From Metellina segmentata (lineage: Eukaryota > Arthropoda > Arachnida > Araneae > Tetragnathidae): DNA of 64,000 nucleotides. Of this stretch, positions 33,011 to 43,833 are shown in pieces; position 1 is the stretch's first letter, and each line of letters opens with the position of its first letter. The notes beneath the pieces were generated by a model that searched no databases, was not told the DNA's origin, and saw only the letters and a program-made list of their open reading frames with translations. The stretch spans positions 23,078,714 through 23,142,713 of the forward strand of contig OX375880.1 in the NCBI GenBank assembly GCA_947359465.1. Direction: 5' to 3'. Position numbers and translations under genes: made by a program.

Positions 33011-33537
33011 ATCCAACTACTACAGCAATTCTCAAGCAAAAAAACTCCGTTTACTTGTAACTTGGAGTTCGCTGACATACAAGATCAATAAAGGCATTTT
33101 TTCATGAAGATAATGTTCCTCAGTTGTCTTTTCCTGGATATTTTCCGGAGACGATTTCGATTAAAATCGTAGTAGCAGTTGAACAGAAATGCAAAACACA
33201 CATTTTACACAAAAAATGAGATTATTACTACCAAATCTACATGCTTTATTGTACGTCAATATACAAAGAAAATAAATCATTCGTGTAAGGCTGATAAAAA
33301 CTTAAATAGACAGCTTTTCTCTCAGAACGACAAGTTTGTAAAACTATCAGCTTCTTGTAATTTGAGGACTGCAAACTATAAAACGTTTTTATCCCTTTAA
33401 AGTTATGTGTGTTAATTTAAAGTATTTCATACATAAAATATGAACATATTACACCCACTATTCAGTAACATTGATGATTTTTGTAATTCTTTTTGAAAAT
33501 TTGTACTCTAAATTATGTAATACATCAACTTCCAAAA
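33011..33537. other. AT-rich spacer
   Basis: Nothing identified. Confidence 0.4.
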
Positions 33538-33634
33538 TACACTCTATAACAAAAAAAATCGAAGCACCAAGAAGGAATCATCCGATTGCTTTGAAATTTC
33601 GTATGCAAAAATGTTTTGACCAAAAATGCAAATG

Positions 33635-33748
33635 ATTAAAAATTGGTGTCCAATGAATGAATAGTGCGATCTCCAGCGCATCGGAACTACGCATCCAGCA
33701 GATGTATATAAGGAGTTGTTCTTGAGCTGTTGTTAAAAATTTCTGCTG
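33635..33748. repeat. 114-bp direct repeat, left copy
   Basis: The same 114 bp recurs at 34954-35067 with about three substitutions; the two copies bracket the LINE fragment. It belongs to the 5' leader of the Tc1 element. Confidence 0.92.
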
Positions 33749-34953
33749 TAAGTTTCCGTCTGTTTTCAAGGGAAACAAGACCGCTTTCGAGGCCGAACTC
33801 GAAAGCGGTCTAGTTTCCCTTGAAAACAGACGGAAACTTGCTACTCTAAAATTCACTAACAAAATCAGAAGCCACAATAAGGACCACATTGCTCACAGAG
33901 CTTTCGATACTTGGACAGATAAGTCAAGGCTTCAGAGATCATCAACGCTGCAATTTGACAGAGACGTCAGAGGGGCCATCCATCTTGACCACTCCTCTCT
34001 GGACATTACTCAAGAATCACTTTTTCCTTCCAAGCCCCCTATGTATACTAAAATCAATTATAACCTACTGGAATCATGTTCAAAGAGAGAACCAACCCAA
34101 GTATTATTACAAAAAGGCGAAGACACTGTTCGTTCACTTTCCAGAGAAAACAGCGCAATAATCTACACAGATGATTCCTCTGATGTTGACTGTAATAGAG
34201 GCGGCGCAGGCATCTCCATCACTTACCCCTCAGGAAATAACGTCAAACTCAAAATACCCACTGGCCAAATTGCTTCAAACTTCACTAGCGAATTAATCGC
34301 TATTAAAGAGGCTCTTACCCATTGTCGCTCTCATTATCTAAACGACTCAATTAAAGAAATTGTAATCTTCTCAGACTCAAAATCAGCACTCGAAGCCATA
34401 CATAATGGTAAAACAACAATAACGCAAGAAATTAATACTCTTCTCCATTTACTAAATATACCTTGCACTCTCCAGTGGATCCCAGCTCATGTTGGAATTG
34501 AGGGGAACGAATGTGCAGATGCCCTTGCAAAGGAAGCACGAGACAAAGATCAACCTCGAGTAGTCACCTGTGCAGATGCAAATGCCATCGCCAGGCGAAG
34601 GATCTATAACCAGCATTTTAGCAAGGCAACAATCCCCGATCTAAACTGCCCAAGAAACCTCTCCTCTACAATAGCTAGGCTACGTACTGGACATTTCAAA
34701 GGCATGGAAATTTCACGAACTAATATAAAATCCTTTCCCATCTGCAGGCACTGTCCCCAATCGCAACTAACTCCAGATCATGTTTTCGACTGCCAGGCCA
34801 TTATTGGTTCCCTCTTTCAACTTGGAGCACCCCCAATCGAAATCCACCATAGCCATCGAGCTCCAGAACTTGCAGATCTTGTCACCAAGACTTTTGGAGG
34901 ACTCTAAACTTTTGCACTAGTACTGTATGCATAGACACGACAACAACAACAAC
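33749..34953 (+). mobile_element. 5'-truncated non-LTR retrotransposon with 5' fold-back
   Basis: It carries the 3' end of a LINE ORF2 and a (ACA)n/CAACAACAAC tail at 34939-34953. Its first 91 bp form an inverted repeat (33750-33790 with 33799-33839, one mismatch, 8-nt loop). The 3' arm is the coding strand, so the 5' arm is an inverted copy of it. Confidence 0.85.
33799..34907 (+). pseudogene. LINE ORF2 C-terminus: RNase H domain and zinc knuckle (5'-truncated)
   Basis: An uninterrupted frame to TAA 34905. The first part (SLENRRKLATLKFTNKIRSH) resembles the thumb/linker after a reverse transcriptase. An RNase H domain follows with its acidic residues: IIYTDDSS (Asp), SELIAIKEAL (Glu), IFSDSKSALEAI (Asp) and HVGIEGNECADALAKEA (His, final Asp). 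The end carries ICRHCPQ ... TPDHVFDC, the C-C-H-C knuckle usual at the end of such proteins. This is the layout of RNase H-bearing LINE clades (I/Jockey-related or similar). The reverse transcriptase and endonuclease are missing, so it is dead on arrival despite an open frame. The ATG at 34041 is internal. Confidence 0.88.
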
Positions 34954-35067
34954 ATTAAAATTTGGTGTCCAATGAATGAATAGTGCGATCTCCAGCGCAT
35001 CGGAACTTCGCATCCAGCAGATGTATATAATGAGTTGTTCTTGAGCTGTTGTTAAAAATTTCTGCTG
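34954..35067. repeat. 114-bp direct repeat, right copy
   Basis: Second copy of 33635-33748, continuing directly into the Tc1 transposase leader. Confidence 0.92.
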
Positions 35068-35103
35068 CATTGCGATTTAGGACACCTTTCAACGACTGAA
35101 AAA

Positions 35104-36117
35104 ATGCCTCGCCGCAGGATTCGAGCTCATTACGAGCAACTTTCAGAGTTTGAAAGAAGTCGTATCATTGGATTGAAAGAGGCAGGTTGGGCAAATCGGA
35201 GAATCGCTCGTCATGTGAGTCGAAGCGATGCGGCGATTAGAAGATGCTGGCAAGAGTGGGTCAACAATGGCAGATTTCAGCGTCATGATGGTAGCGGTCG
35301 ACGTAGGGCCACAACAGATCGCGAGGACAGAGTGATTGTCAGATCAGCTGTCACCGCGCCTGATTCATAGCTATCAACCATCAGTCGTGCGACCCACACA
35401 CGTGTGTCCACCATGACCATTCACAGACGGCTGAGAGAGCGAAATCTACGCTGGTACCGACCGTTACGCCTCCTGCCACACACGCCTGCACACTGTCGAG
35501 CCAGATTACAGTGGTGCTGGGCTCGATCAGGCTGGAATGATGCTCACTGGGGACGAATAGTCTTTAACGACGAATCCCGCTTCCAACTGTGTCCTGACGA
35601 TCATCGAAGATTTGTTTGGAGATGCTCAGGGCAGCGTGCCGATCCTGCTTTCACTATTCCACGCCACACGGGCCCGCAACAAGAAGTTATGGTCTGGGGT
35701 GCCATTTCCCTTGATACCCGGATCCCTTTGGTCGTCATTAGAGGTACACTTACTGCACAGCGGTAACTTAACGACATTCTGAGACCTGTTTTGCTACCGT
35801 TCCTTTCACAGTACCCTGGGCTTATTTTTCAGCAAGACAATGCCAGACCACATACGGCACGTGTTGCTATGAACTGTCTTCAAGCTTGTCAAACACTTCC
35901 TTGGCCAGCCAGATCACCAGATCTCTCTCCCATCGAGCATGTCTGGGATATGATGGGAAGGCGACTGCATCCGGTAGTGAATGTTAATGACGTAGTCCGA
36001 CAATTGGAGAAAATTTGGCAAGAAATACCACAGGAGACCATCCGGGAGCTTTATCGGTCTATACAACGCAGTGTGGCAGCTTGCATCCAGGCTAGAGTCG
36101 GGTCAACGCCTTATTGA
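35104..36117 (+). pseudogene. Tc1-like (DD34E) transposase, full length with two in-frame stops
   Basis: One reading frame of 338 codons runs from ATG 35104 to TGA 36115, broken only by TAG at 35368-35370 and TAA at 35764-35766. The order is normal: YEQLSEFERSRIIGLKEAGW and RRIARHVSRSDAAIRRCWQE (two helix-turn-helix motifs), GSGRRR hook, IVFNDESRFQL (Asp), VMVWGAISLDTRIPL, FQQDNARPHTARV (Asp), SPDLSPIEHVWDMMGRRL (Glu). No frameshift is present. This is the least decayed transposase in the window and implies recent activity of the family. Either stop alone inactivates it. Confidence 0.93.
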
Positions 36118-36441
36118 ACTCGTTACTGTAACTCTGAAATAAATCATTCAATTGTTCTGAAATTTTAATAATTTTCTATTCTGTATATAATTTTCCTATC
36201 CAGAAATTTTTGTCTCCATCGGACAACTCCTTCTTGGTGCGTCGATTTTTTTTGTTACAGAGAGTATGTTTAACATCCTTGAAGGTAACTCCCTCTGTCA
36301 CTTGGGAATTTATCGTTTTAATTGAGATGGACAATTTTTCACTCATCTCTTCCAACATACGATTAAATAATTTCAAATTAGATTATATGGCAGTTACACC
36401 AAATCGCTCTAAGGACATAATCTTAAATAAAATCTTGGAGT

Positions 36442-37233
36442 AGCTACACTCTACATTTAGGAGCGATGGCAACGGCCTTGGCGATTTTTTGGCACACTTT
36501 TAAAGTCGACAAGGAAATAATTATTTCTTAACTCTTTTTCTGTCACAACTTTTTTTCTTTTTACAACAACCTTTATAAACCCATTTCAGAACGTTTTAAA
36601 CAGTATACTTTTTAGAAACTTTCACAAAAAGTAGTAAGCTTAAGCACATATCAAAACACATTTGTGAACCAGCAGAGAAACTAAGCTACGAATGTTGGGT
36701 AAGAATAACCTGAAACTTATCGATTACACTAAATACAGTGGGCATGTTCAAAAAGAAAAAGATTTATAAAAGAAAAAAGCAAGAAATAATACAACCTGAT
36801 AACATCAGAATTCTTTCGTAAAAAAATAATGAAAACGAAAATGGTCAAAATCTAAACTCTTAATCCTTTCGTGAAAACGATTATAATAAATAAAAATTCC
36901 ACAACTGACAAAATACAAATAAATGGACCAATGGTATCACAGAAAACGATTTAAAAGGACCAATGCAATCAAAGGATATTTTAAAAACAAAATAACCAAT
37001 GGGAGGAAAAAAAAAAATTCAAACGAATCAATGAAATCAAACGACTTTAACGGATTTTGGAAGAACATTCTAGAATATTCAAAATGAAAGTTTCCGTTTG
37101 CCGAGGTTGCCATGAAAACCACAACAACCGTAACGAAAGATGGGTTGCCTTTATTTATCGTAACTCGCTACTAAAAGTGCGCAAAAAAAAAATCCCAAGC
37201 CGTTGCCATCACTCATAAACGTAGAGTGTAGCT
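36442..37233. mobile_element. MITE with ~40-bp TIRs
   Basis: The left end AGCTACACTCTAC, then TTAGGAGCGATGGCAACGG, is matched by the inverted right end AGCTACACTCTAC with TATGAGTGATGGCAACGG. 792 bp, no coding region; target duplication not resolved. Confidence 0.75.
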
Positions 37234-37542
37234 GTACCAAAAGCTTTTGTATCGCTTGTACGTTAAAAGTTTAGATAATTATCTGTCATTTATTAAGTTG
37301 AATTGAGAAAATAATTGTACATCATAGTGTTGTTTATGTAGAAGGACACTAGCTCATGGAACGAAGGAAAGGTCGAGAAATTACTATTGTATCGAATGAC
37401 AATGGTCCTGTTTCTCACCAAACGCTAGCTTGCAAATATGAAATCACCAAAGAATATAGACATTTTTTAGAAACTTCATTTGCCATCCGCATAGCAAATG
37501 AAGTGAAGAATACGGATGACAAATATATATATATATATATAC
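37234..37542. other. Spacer with (TA)n
   Basis: An ATATAT run at about 37522-37540; no other feature. Confidence 0.4.
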
Positions 37543-38150
37543 CCGGCTTTGCTCGGGTTGAAGTAATAACATGTTGATTGAAAAGTCATCATCAATTTTT
37601 TTTCATAAAAGAATGTTAGCATCATTTCAGTGTACGGGAAAGAAAATGTTATACCAATTTAACTTCTCTATCGCTTCTACAATTTACTTCGGACGCAAAT
37701 ATGTACATATGTTGTATCCAACCATATAGACCATTTCATATTCGTCACGCTTCTGCTGAAGTTGATTTTAAGTTTTCAAGTGTTTACGAATATTCCCGTT
37801 CATTCAATTTCAGTAAAAATCGCGGAACTTCGGTGGATAGTCTTGCATTTAGTTTTCCTATGAATATGTTTTCATTGTGTCATTCTTTCACCTAGTATGC
37901 GATATTTTCGAATTTCATGAGAGATGGCAAGTTAAATTATTACAGCATTCGTTACTAATTTAGTTTGAAGCAAAAGCAATTTTTCTTGAAAATTCCATTC
38001 AGCGGCAGGTGGAATAACGGAATTTCTGTTAGATATATAAAGCAGAGTTGACGTGTGTCTCTTCTCTATACTAATCCACCTTTTGATCAATCCAAACATT
38101 TGGTACACTTATATTTTAGAACCCTGTGGATATGATAAGCTACATATTAA
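37543..38150 (-). mobile_element. Helitron-like repeat, left arm of inverted pair
   Basis: It begins CCCGGCTTTGCTCGGGTTGAA (the inverse of a terminal hairpin) and runs through TTGTATCCAACCATATAG, ATTCGTCACGCTTCTGCTGA and GATATATAAAGCAGAGTTGA to AGCTACATATTAACCC. The inverse of this order is found at 39985-40618. Confidence 0.75.
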
Positions 38151-38250
38151 CCCAGGCCTCGTAATAGATTTTTTAATACAGGTGCACCTTGTGCACCTAA
38201 GTTTTTAAATTAGGTGCACAGATTATATTTTAGGTACACATTAAAAAAAG
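38151..38250. mobile_element. Truncated hAT MITE end (CAGGCCTCG family)
   Basis: CAGGCCTCGTAATAGATTTT followed by GGTGCACCTTGTGCACC, matching the right end of the MITE at 7492-8064. Confidence 0.75.
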
Positions 38251-38323
38251 TGAGTCAGTCAGTGAGTGGTATTGGAATTTTATATCTATAGATTCAAATA
38301 CCACTGACTCACTGACTGACTCA
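38251..38323. repeat. Hairpin of GACT/AGTC repeats
   Basis: Left arm 38251-38273 (TGAGTCAGTCAGTGAG...) and right arm 38297-38323 pair with one 4-nt bulge and a 23-nt loop. The sequence after it resembles a common arthropod repeat (ACAAGTCCTAGGAAGCTGAA). Confidence 0.75.
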
Positions 38324-39984
38324 TCACTGTATCTCAAGAACTACAAGTCCTAGGAAGCTGAAATTTTGCAGGGTGTTTCTTCTTATACCGTAGAGGTGCA
38401 CTAAGAAAAGATTTTGAAAAATTCGAATCCTAAGAGGCCTAAAATTGACCTTAGGCCTAAGACAAAAGCAATTTGAAATCGCCATAGAAATAAACATTGA
38501 GTATAAAACGATTGCTATACGCATCTCTGATTGCTTTACCAGTGTTGATGGAAAAACAATTTTCTTAAAACAAATTAAATTATAATGTTCATGTTTGAAC
38601 TGAATTTTTACTTCTTCCCAAGATGAAAGTAATATTTATAAATATTTGATTGATGAAGAAAGAATATTTAGAACATTTAATTTCATATTTACTTAAATTT
38701 TATAATGGAGCACGAAAAGCCCAAACGATAAACTCATTGATCATAAAAGCGAATTTTGCTACTAAATAGGTATCTGGTACCTCAGAATTAATGTTTAATT
38801 TTTTTAATTTGATTTATAATTCTTTTTTGGGGTATTTGAGTTGAAAACGAGATGGTTGCGATCATATTTGAGGACTCCCAAGTATTATAAATATGTGATC
38901 TTTATTGCTTATAAATCATTGTCTTCCTCAATATTCATCCAGTTTTTTGTGGAATTGTTTTACTTCAGAATATATTCAGGAAATCGAAATTCAACACGCT
39001 AGAACAGATATTTTTTTTTCTTAATTCTTTTCTTTTAAGGATTGGAATTTTGTTTGTGTTTGCATTATGTGTTCCGGTATATTACCTATTCCAGAAATAT
39101 TATTTAGGAGTTGGATTTTATTTATTTATTTACAGCAAAATATCACTAGACATGGGTACTTTCGTGGTGGTATATGTATACTTCCACCAACTTTCTTTAA
39201 ATCTTTTGTTCAATACGTAATGTGTGTGTAGATAAAAATAAATAAAATTTACAAATCAAAATATTTTTTAATGTGTAATTTGTTATTTTAAAATAACATG
39301 AAAAATTTCAAAAATAACTTTAAAACAAGATGTGTTACGTTAAATTAAAACTGGTAGTTATACTTTGTAGTTCAAAATTTATTTCAAAACTTTGATACAG
39401 CTTTTCATTGAAAGACGATTAAATAAATTAAATTTCATTTGTTTTTCGTGTTTCGTGGATGTTATTAAAAGCTGTACTCCATAGGGAAGTAACTACATAT
39501 ATCACTCTAAATAGATACGTGCTTTCCATTTAGAAACCAAATTTCTGATCTTAAAAAGTACCATAAGGGTTCAATTTAAAACTATGCGTTTAGAAAAGGG
39601 AATTTTTAACAAGACTTTGTTGATCTTGGAATAATATCACACTAAGTAATTTTGAAAAATCGAAATTTTATGTCTCTAGAGGCAGAAAGTCGAGGTTGCT
39701 TACTCTATTATTGAAGCTTTTCTTACGAAACTTAGATGCATGTGAATCGTTCGTTGAAAGTGATTTTATTTTTGTAAAAGCGCTGTAAAAACAACCTTCT
39801 GTTTATAAAAAAAATTTTATAGATTGGGTTTAAATTGTATACTCTGATAACATGTATTCCTAACAAAAGCTCTGTTATTCCACATGCACTGAATGTAATT
39901 TTCTGGAAAAAGTGCGTTTGTTTCAAATTAAATTAGTCACGAATGCCGTAATTTTTTTAGCCCCCTTGGACAAATAGAACACGG
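38324..39984. other. Spacer between the inverted Helitron-like arms
   Basis: AT-rich; repeat-like at its left edge; no gene identified. Confidence 0.4.
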
Positions 39985-40618
39985 GTTAATATGTAGCTTA
40001 TCATATCCGAAGGGTTCTAAAATATAAGTGTACCAAATGTTTGGATTGCTCAAAAGGTGGAATTATCCTTTCACATACAGACAAACGTCAACTCAGCTTT
40101 ATATATCTAACATAAGTTCCGTTATTCCACCTGCCGCTGAATGGTTTTTACAAGAAAATTTGCGTTTGCTTCAAACTAAATTAGTAACGAACGTTGTAAC
40201 AATTTAACTTACCATCTTCTCATATTGATGATGAAATTCGAAAATATCGCATACTAAGTGAAATAATGGTACAATGAAAACATATTCATAGGAAAACTAA
40301 GTACAAGACTATCCACCGAAAATTCGCCAGTTTTACTGAAATTGAATGCACGGGAATATTCGTAGTCACTCCAAAACTTAAAATCAACTTCAGCAGAAGT
40401 GTGACGAATATGAAATTGATTATATGGTTGGATACAACATATATGCATATTTGCGTCCGAAGTAAATTGTAGAAGCAATGGAGAAGTTAAATTGGCATTA
40501 AATTTTTTCCCCGTACATTTAAATGATGCTAAGATTCTTTTATGAAAAAGAATTGATGATGACTTTTCAATCTACAAATTATTAATTCAACCCGAGCATA
40601 GCCGGGTCTTTCTGCTAG
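39985..40618 (+). mobile_element. Helitron-like repeat, right arm of inverted pair
   Basis: The 3' end has the hairpin ACCCGAGCATAGCCGGGT, then CTTTCTG, CTAG at 40615-40618 and T, the Helitron 3' signature. The body is the inverse of 37543-38150. Confidence 0.8.
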
Positions 40619-40834
40619 TAAAGTTATAAATAAATGCCTCTAGCTCTGGCTATTTAAGATCGGAAAGCTAGAGGTCGGTTAGAATAATTGACCAAAACAT
40701 TCTCTGTCTACACATAAGGAAAATTCTCAACCACTCACGAAACCAGACGATTTTCACCATGTTGAGTTCCAAGAAGGTTAGAGGTTTTATCTTTGAAAAT
40801 TATCCTTTCATTTAATGAAACATGGATACATTTA

Positions 40835-40944
40835 GAGCTGTCACATAGATTCAGAAATCTGATTAACACATATGCTTATTGAATAATTTACCTTATTCAA
40901 TAAGCATATGTGTTACTCAGATTTCTGAATCTGTTTAACAGCTC
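40835..40944. repeat. 110-bp near-perfect hairpin downstream of the AP-2 alpha gene
   Basis: Arms 40835-40886 and 40893-40944 are 52 bp each with a 6-nt loop (TTTACC). The inner 40 bp have one mismatch; a short mismatched block lies near the base. It starts 55 bp beyond the stop codon of the minus-strand gene, so it would fall in its 3' UTR or just after. It may be a tiny MITE or an RNA hairpin. Confidence 0.9.
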
Positions 40945-40998
40945 GAAAGATACCAAGTACAGAAATATATAGTTGAAACATAACTAATACCAAAATGT

Positions 40999-43833
40999 TC
41001 ATATTATGAGTTGCACAAGTCTGGAAACTTCTTCGGCGACCTCTTTTTTAGCAGCTCGAACCGTCAGTTGGTATGTATAAGTTGGATGGTGAGGCTGAAG
41101 TCTAAGCAAGATTCCCACTTTTGATGAACGAGAATGGAATACTCCTGAACAAACATAATTTTCTGGATTTGGATCTATCTTTTCGAGAATACCAAAACCA
41201 AAGCCTTCTAGTTTCTTTACGAGTAGATCCTTATCTATGATATATTTCGCAGGAAACGTTATTATCACTTCGAGTTCATGAAGAATCGAACTGTGCCATC
41301 TGAGTAGAAAGTCTTCTGAACTCATAATCACTGGCTCTATGAATTTATTCAAAGTCATCGGAATCTGTATAGGTATAGATTGATGTGAATCTGCCAAAAT
41401 AAAAGTAAGGGACATACATGGCGTGTAGCTGAAGTCTTGTAAGCTTTCTACTCTAATTTCTTGTTCTATTTCTGCCTTAGGATGTACAGTGGTTGAGCAA
41501 GGTTCCATCAGCAAAACCCATCTGTGAAGATTATTTTGGAATGGAAAATGGGCTAAAAAGCCAATAAAAGCATGAGGTGTTTTATTTTGATATTTGAAAC
41601 TGATTCGACCTTTGTGCAAATAAAATTGGCTTTCCGTGCACACCCGCAGAATATTACTTTCGTATATAATTCCACTTCTGTGCCATACGAGTTCAATTAA
41701 TGCTTCACTTGTAGAACTTTTCAATGAAGTAGATATAGATCGACTGATTGGATTTTCTTTAGGATTTTTAATGTTATTGAACACATCAACCAACATGTCA
41801 AAATCAGATAATGGCACATTTGTTTGAGGTAAAGGTGGTTTTGTTTCTATGATTGCATCTTTTATGTGTTCATTATTGAAAGCATTGTACGTTCCGGAAA
41901 CTGAGCTAGAACGACTTAGTAGAGAAGGTTTGCTTCTGACTGGAGTTTTTTCTTTGTATTTTTGACAAGTTCTGTATTTTAACCTTAGCAAAGCATTTTC
42001 GATTACTGAAGTTCCTCTTTTGAAACATGGCATTTCATCTAGAATTGTTGCTAAGTAATCATCGTTTGCATTATTGCACAGATTTAAATATTCAACTGCT
42101 CTCTGCTGAATTTCGGTGTAAGGACTGCTGGAATTAGCTTGAAAAATATTTTTCACGTCATCTTTTATTTCAGGAAACAGATTAGCAAATTTTACATAAG
42201 TGGTAAGTAAAAGAGCTCGCGTCTTTCGTGTGCTAATATGAAATTTCGAATGCAGTAAATTCAATTGCACAAAAGGACTAGATCTGATGTCCACAGCTAT
42301 TAAATTCCCAAATTCCCCAAGAATGTATGCAGCCAGTATAATCAAATTTTCGTTGCACTTGGTGGTTTGGACTGCCTCGAATACACTCTTTGCAGCATAG
42401 CCCTGTACCGTTGTGTTATTAACCACTAGATGAATAAATCTATACCAAACTTCTTCAGTTACAAACTCACCACCTAAATGTAATAGGTTTAAAATAGTAT
42501 CTACGTACCACATGGGATCATCGAAATATTTTTCAGCGAGCAGAGAAATTTTAAGAATTGTTTCTTCCCTTACTGATACGCTTCCAGTTTCGAGGTAATC
42601 AAACATCTCTGCAACGATTTCTTTAAAATTATTTTTATCACACAAGACGCACAAAAGGTCTGCTGCCTTCTGTCGAATGCACATATCTGCTTCGTTACTC
42701 AAAGAATCTATGATGGGCTTCAACTGTTGCTTGATTCGTTCCCTTGAAACATCGCTTTCACTCAAGAGGGACATTGCCTCTAAAGATAAATAGCGTAAGT
42801 TGCACTCTCTTTGCTTAAGACACATATCCAAAATATTACAAGCTCTAGTATATAGGGAAGGGGAAATTTTGATATGCCGAAGTAAATTAATAGCTTCAAA
42901 CAATATTGCGTGCTTAGAAATACGATGTTCCGCTTTCTTGGTTTTCGGTGGTTCTTGAATCTTGTTGAAAATTATCTCTATGCTCTCCACAAGACGGGAA
43001 CATAGTGTTGGCTCGGTAGGAAAATCAAAGTATTGCAAGAGTCTTAATAGTTTCACACACAACCAGGGTGCACAGACAAAATAATAATTGTAATCCTGAA
43101 GATCCGTGCATGAAGATCTAGTAAGGCGATTAAGTCTGCAAATTGCGATTGACATGCAATTTGTTCCGTTAAGTCTACCAGCTTTGGCTAACTCTTCAAT
43201 AAGGCTAACCGCTGATGTAATCACGCCAAGATGTTGATCAGTAAGAAAACTTACAATACGTTCTGGATACTCTTTTTCAGGTATAACATCTGGTTTCATC
43301 TTGAAAAGGGTAAGTAAGCACAGAACAGCGCTTTGTTTCACAGTATCCATCCTATCACCAGAGAATAAAAAGTGCAAAACACGTTCTCCAAGAGTATCTG
43401 CTATTTCACGATTTGCCATGTTGGCTATAAATTTTAAAGCTAAGTTTTGATGATAAGGGTTGATCGATATCAAATCAATTTCTAAGGATTTGATAACCAA
43501 TCGCATGAGATTTGATTTTTCATGCATTACGATGGATATGAACAAATATCCTATGAATTTTTCACTGTATTTTGCAGAAGTCAGAAGATTGACTGCTTCC
43601 ATGTATCCATAATCGAAATTATGACCCATTAGGAATATAAAAATTAGTTTACAGATGTATTTCTTCTTTTTTATCTCTAATACCTTGTCGTCAGCGAATT
43701 TGGATCGAATGTTAGCAAGTTCTTTGTTGATTCTCTTGATTTCCGCTTCTTTGGACTTGCAGTTTCTGATATCAGAAATGAAAAGAGAAAGGCCTCGCAT
43801 ATCAGTTTTGAGCATGATGATGCTTTGAAACAC
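40999..43833 (-). CDS. AP2A: AP-2 complex subunit alpha, intronless (retrogene)
   Basis: A 944-codon uninterrupted frame encodes a full-length alpha-adaptin, the large AP-2 subunit that links clathrin, PIP2 membranes and cargo in endocytosis. The N-terminus carries MRGLSLFISDIRNCKSKEAE and IKRINKELANIRSKF, including the Arg of the dileucine site and a KKKKYICK basic patch where alpha binds PIP2. The trunk of HEAT-like helices has VKQSAVLCLLTLF, DLQDYNYYFVCAPWLCVKLL, NLRYLSLEAM, GEFGNLIA and SKFHISTRKTRALLLTTYVK. A hinge of about 110 residues (near 630-740) is Ser/Pro/Lys-rich and diverged. The C-terminal appendage keeps the ligand-site Trp (FLLRW) and DPNP, ending LTVRAAKKEVAEEVSRLVQ. Canonical animal alpha genes have many introns, so a single-exon copy implies retroposition. 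Identity falls well below that of usual AP-2 alpha. Starts at residues 7 or 12 are possible alternatives. No poly(A) trace remains. Confidence 0.93.
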   Translation of the reverse strand: MFQSIIMLKTDMRGLSLFISDIRNCKSKEAEIKRINKELANIRSKFADDKVLEIKKKKYICKLIFIFLMGHNFDYGYMEAVNLLTSAKYSEKFIGYLFISIVMHEKSNLMRLVIKSLEIDLISINPYHQNLALKFIANMANREIADTLGERVLHFLFSGDRMDTVKQSAVLCLLTLFKMKPDVIPEKEYPERIVSFLTDQHLGVITSAVSLIEELAKAGRLNGTNCMSIAICRLNRLTRSSCTDLQDYNYYFVCAPWLCVKLLRLLQYFDFPTEPTLCSRLVESIEIIFNKIQEPPKTKKAEHRISKHAILFEAINLLRHIKISPSLYTRACNILDMCLKQRECNLRYLSLEAMSLLSESDVSRERIKQQLKPIIDSLSNEADMCIRQKAADLLCVLCDKNNFKEIVAEMFDYLETGSVSVREETILKISLLAEKYFDDPMWYVDTILNLLHLGGEFVTEEVWYRFIHLVVNNTTVQGYAAKSVFEAVQTTKCNENLIILAAYILGEFGNLIAVDIRSSPFVQLNLLHSKFHISTRKTRALLLTTYVKFANLFPEIKDDVKNIFQANSSSPYTEIQQRAVEYLNLCNNANDDYLATILDEMPCFKRGTSVIENALLRLKYRTCQKYKEKTPVRSKPSLLSRSSSVSGTYNAFNNEHIKDAIIETKPPLPQTNVPLSDFDMLVDVFNNIKNPKENPISRSISTSLKSSTSEALIELVWHRSGIIYESNILRVCTESQFYLHKGRISFKYQNKTPHAFIGFLAHFPFQNNLHRWVLLMEPCSTTVHPKAEIEQEIRVESLQDFSYTPCMSLTFILADSHQSIPIQIPMTLNKFIEPVIMSSEDFLLRWHSSILHELEVIITFPAKYIIDKDLLVKKLEGFGFGILEKIDPNPENYVCSGVFHSRSSKVGILLRLQPHHPTYTYQLTVRAAKKEVAEEVSRLVQLII

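Larger units (their letters stand above)
33540..36264. mobile_element. Tc1-like transposon carrying a LINE insertion
   Basis: The left end CACTCTATAACAAAAAAAAT and inverted right end CTCTCTGTAACAAAAAAAAT are followed on both sides by CGA/CGC and GCACCAAGAAGGA. TA flanks at 33538-33539 and 36265-36266. Without the insertion and its duplication it would be about 1.4 kb. Confidence 0.9.
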
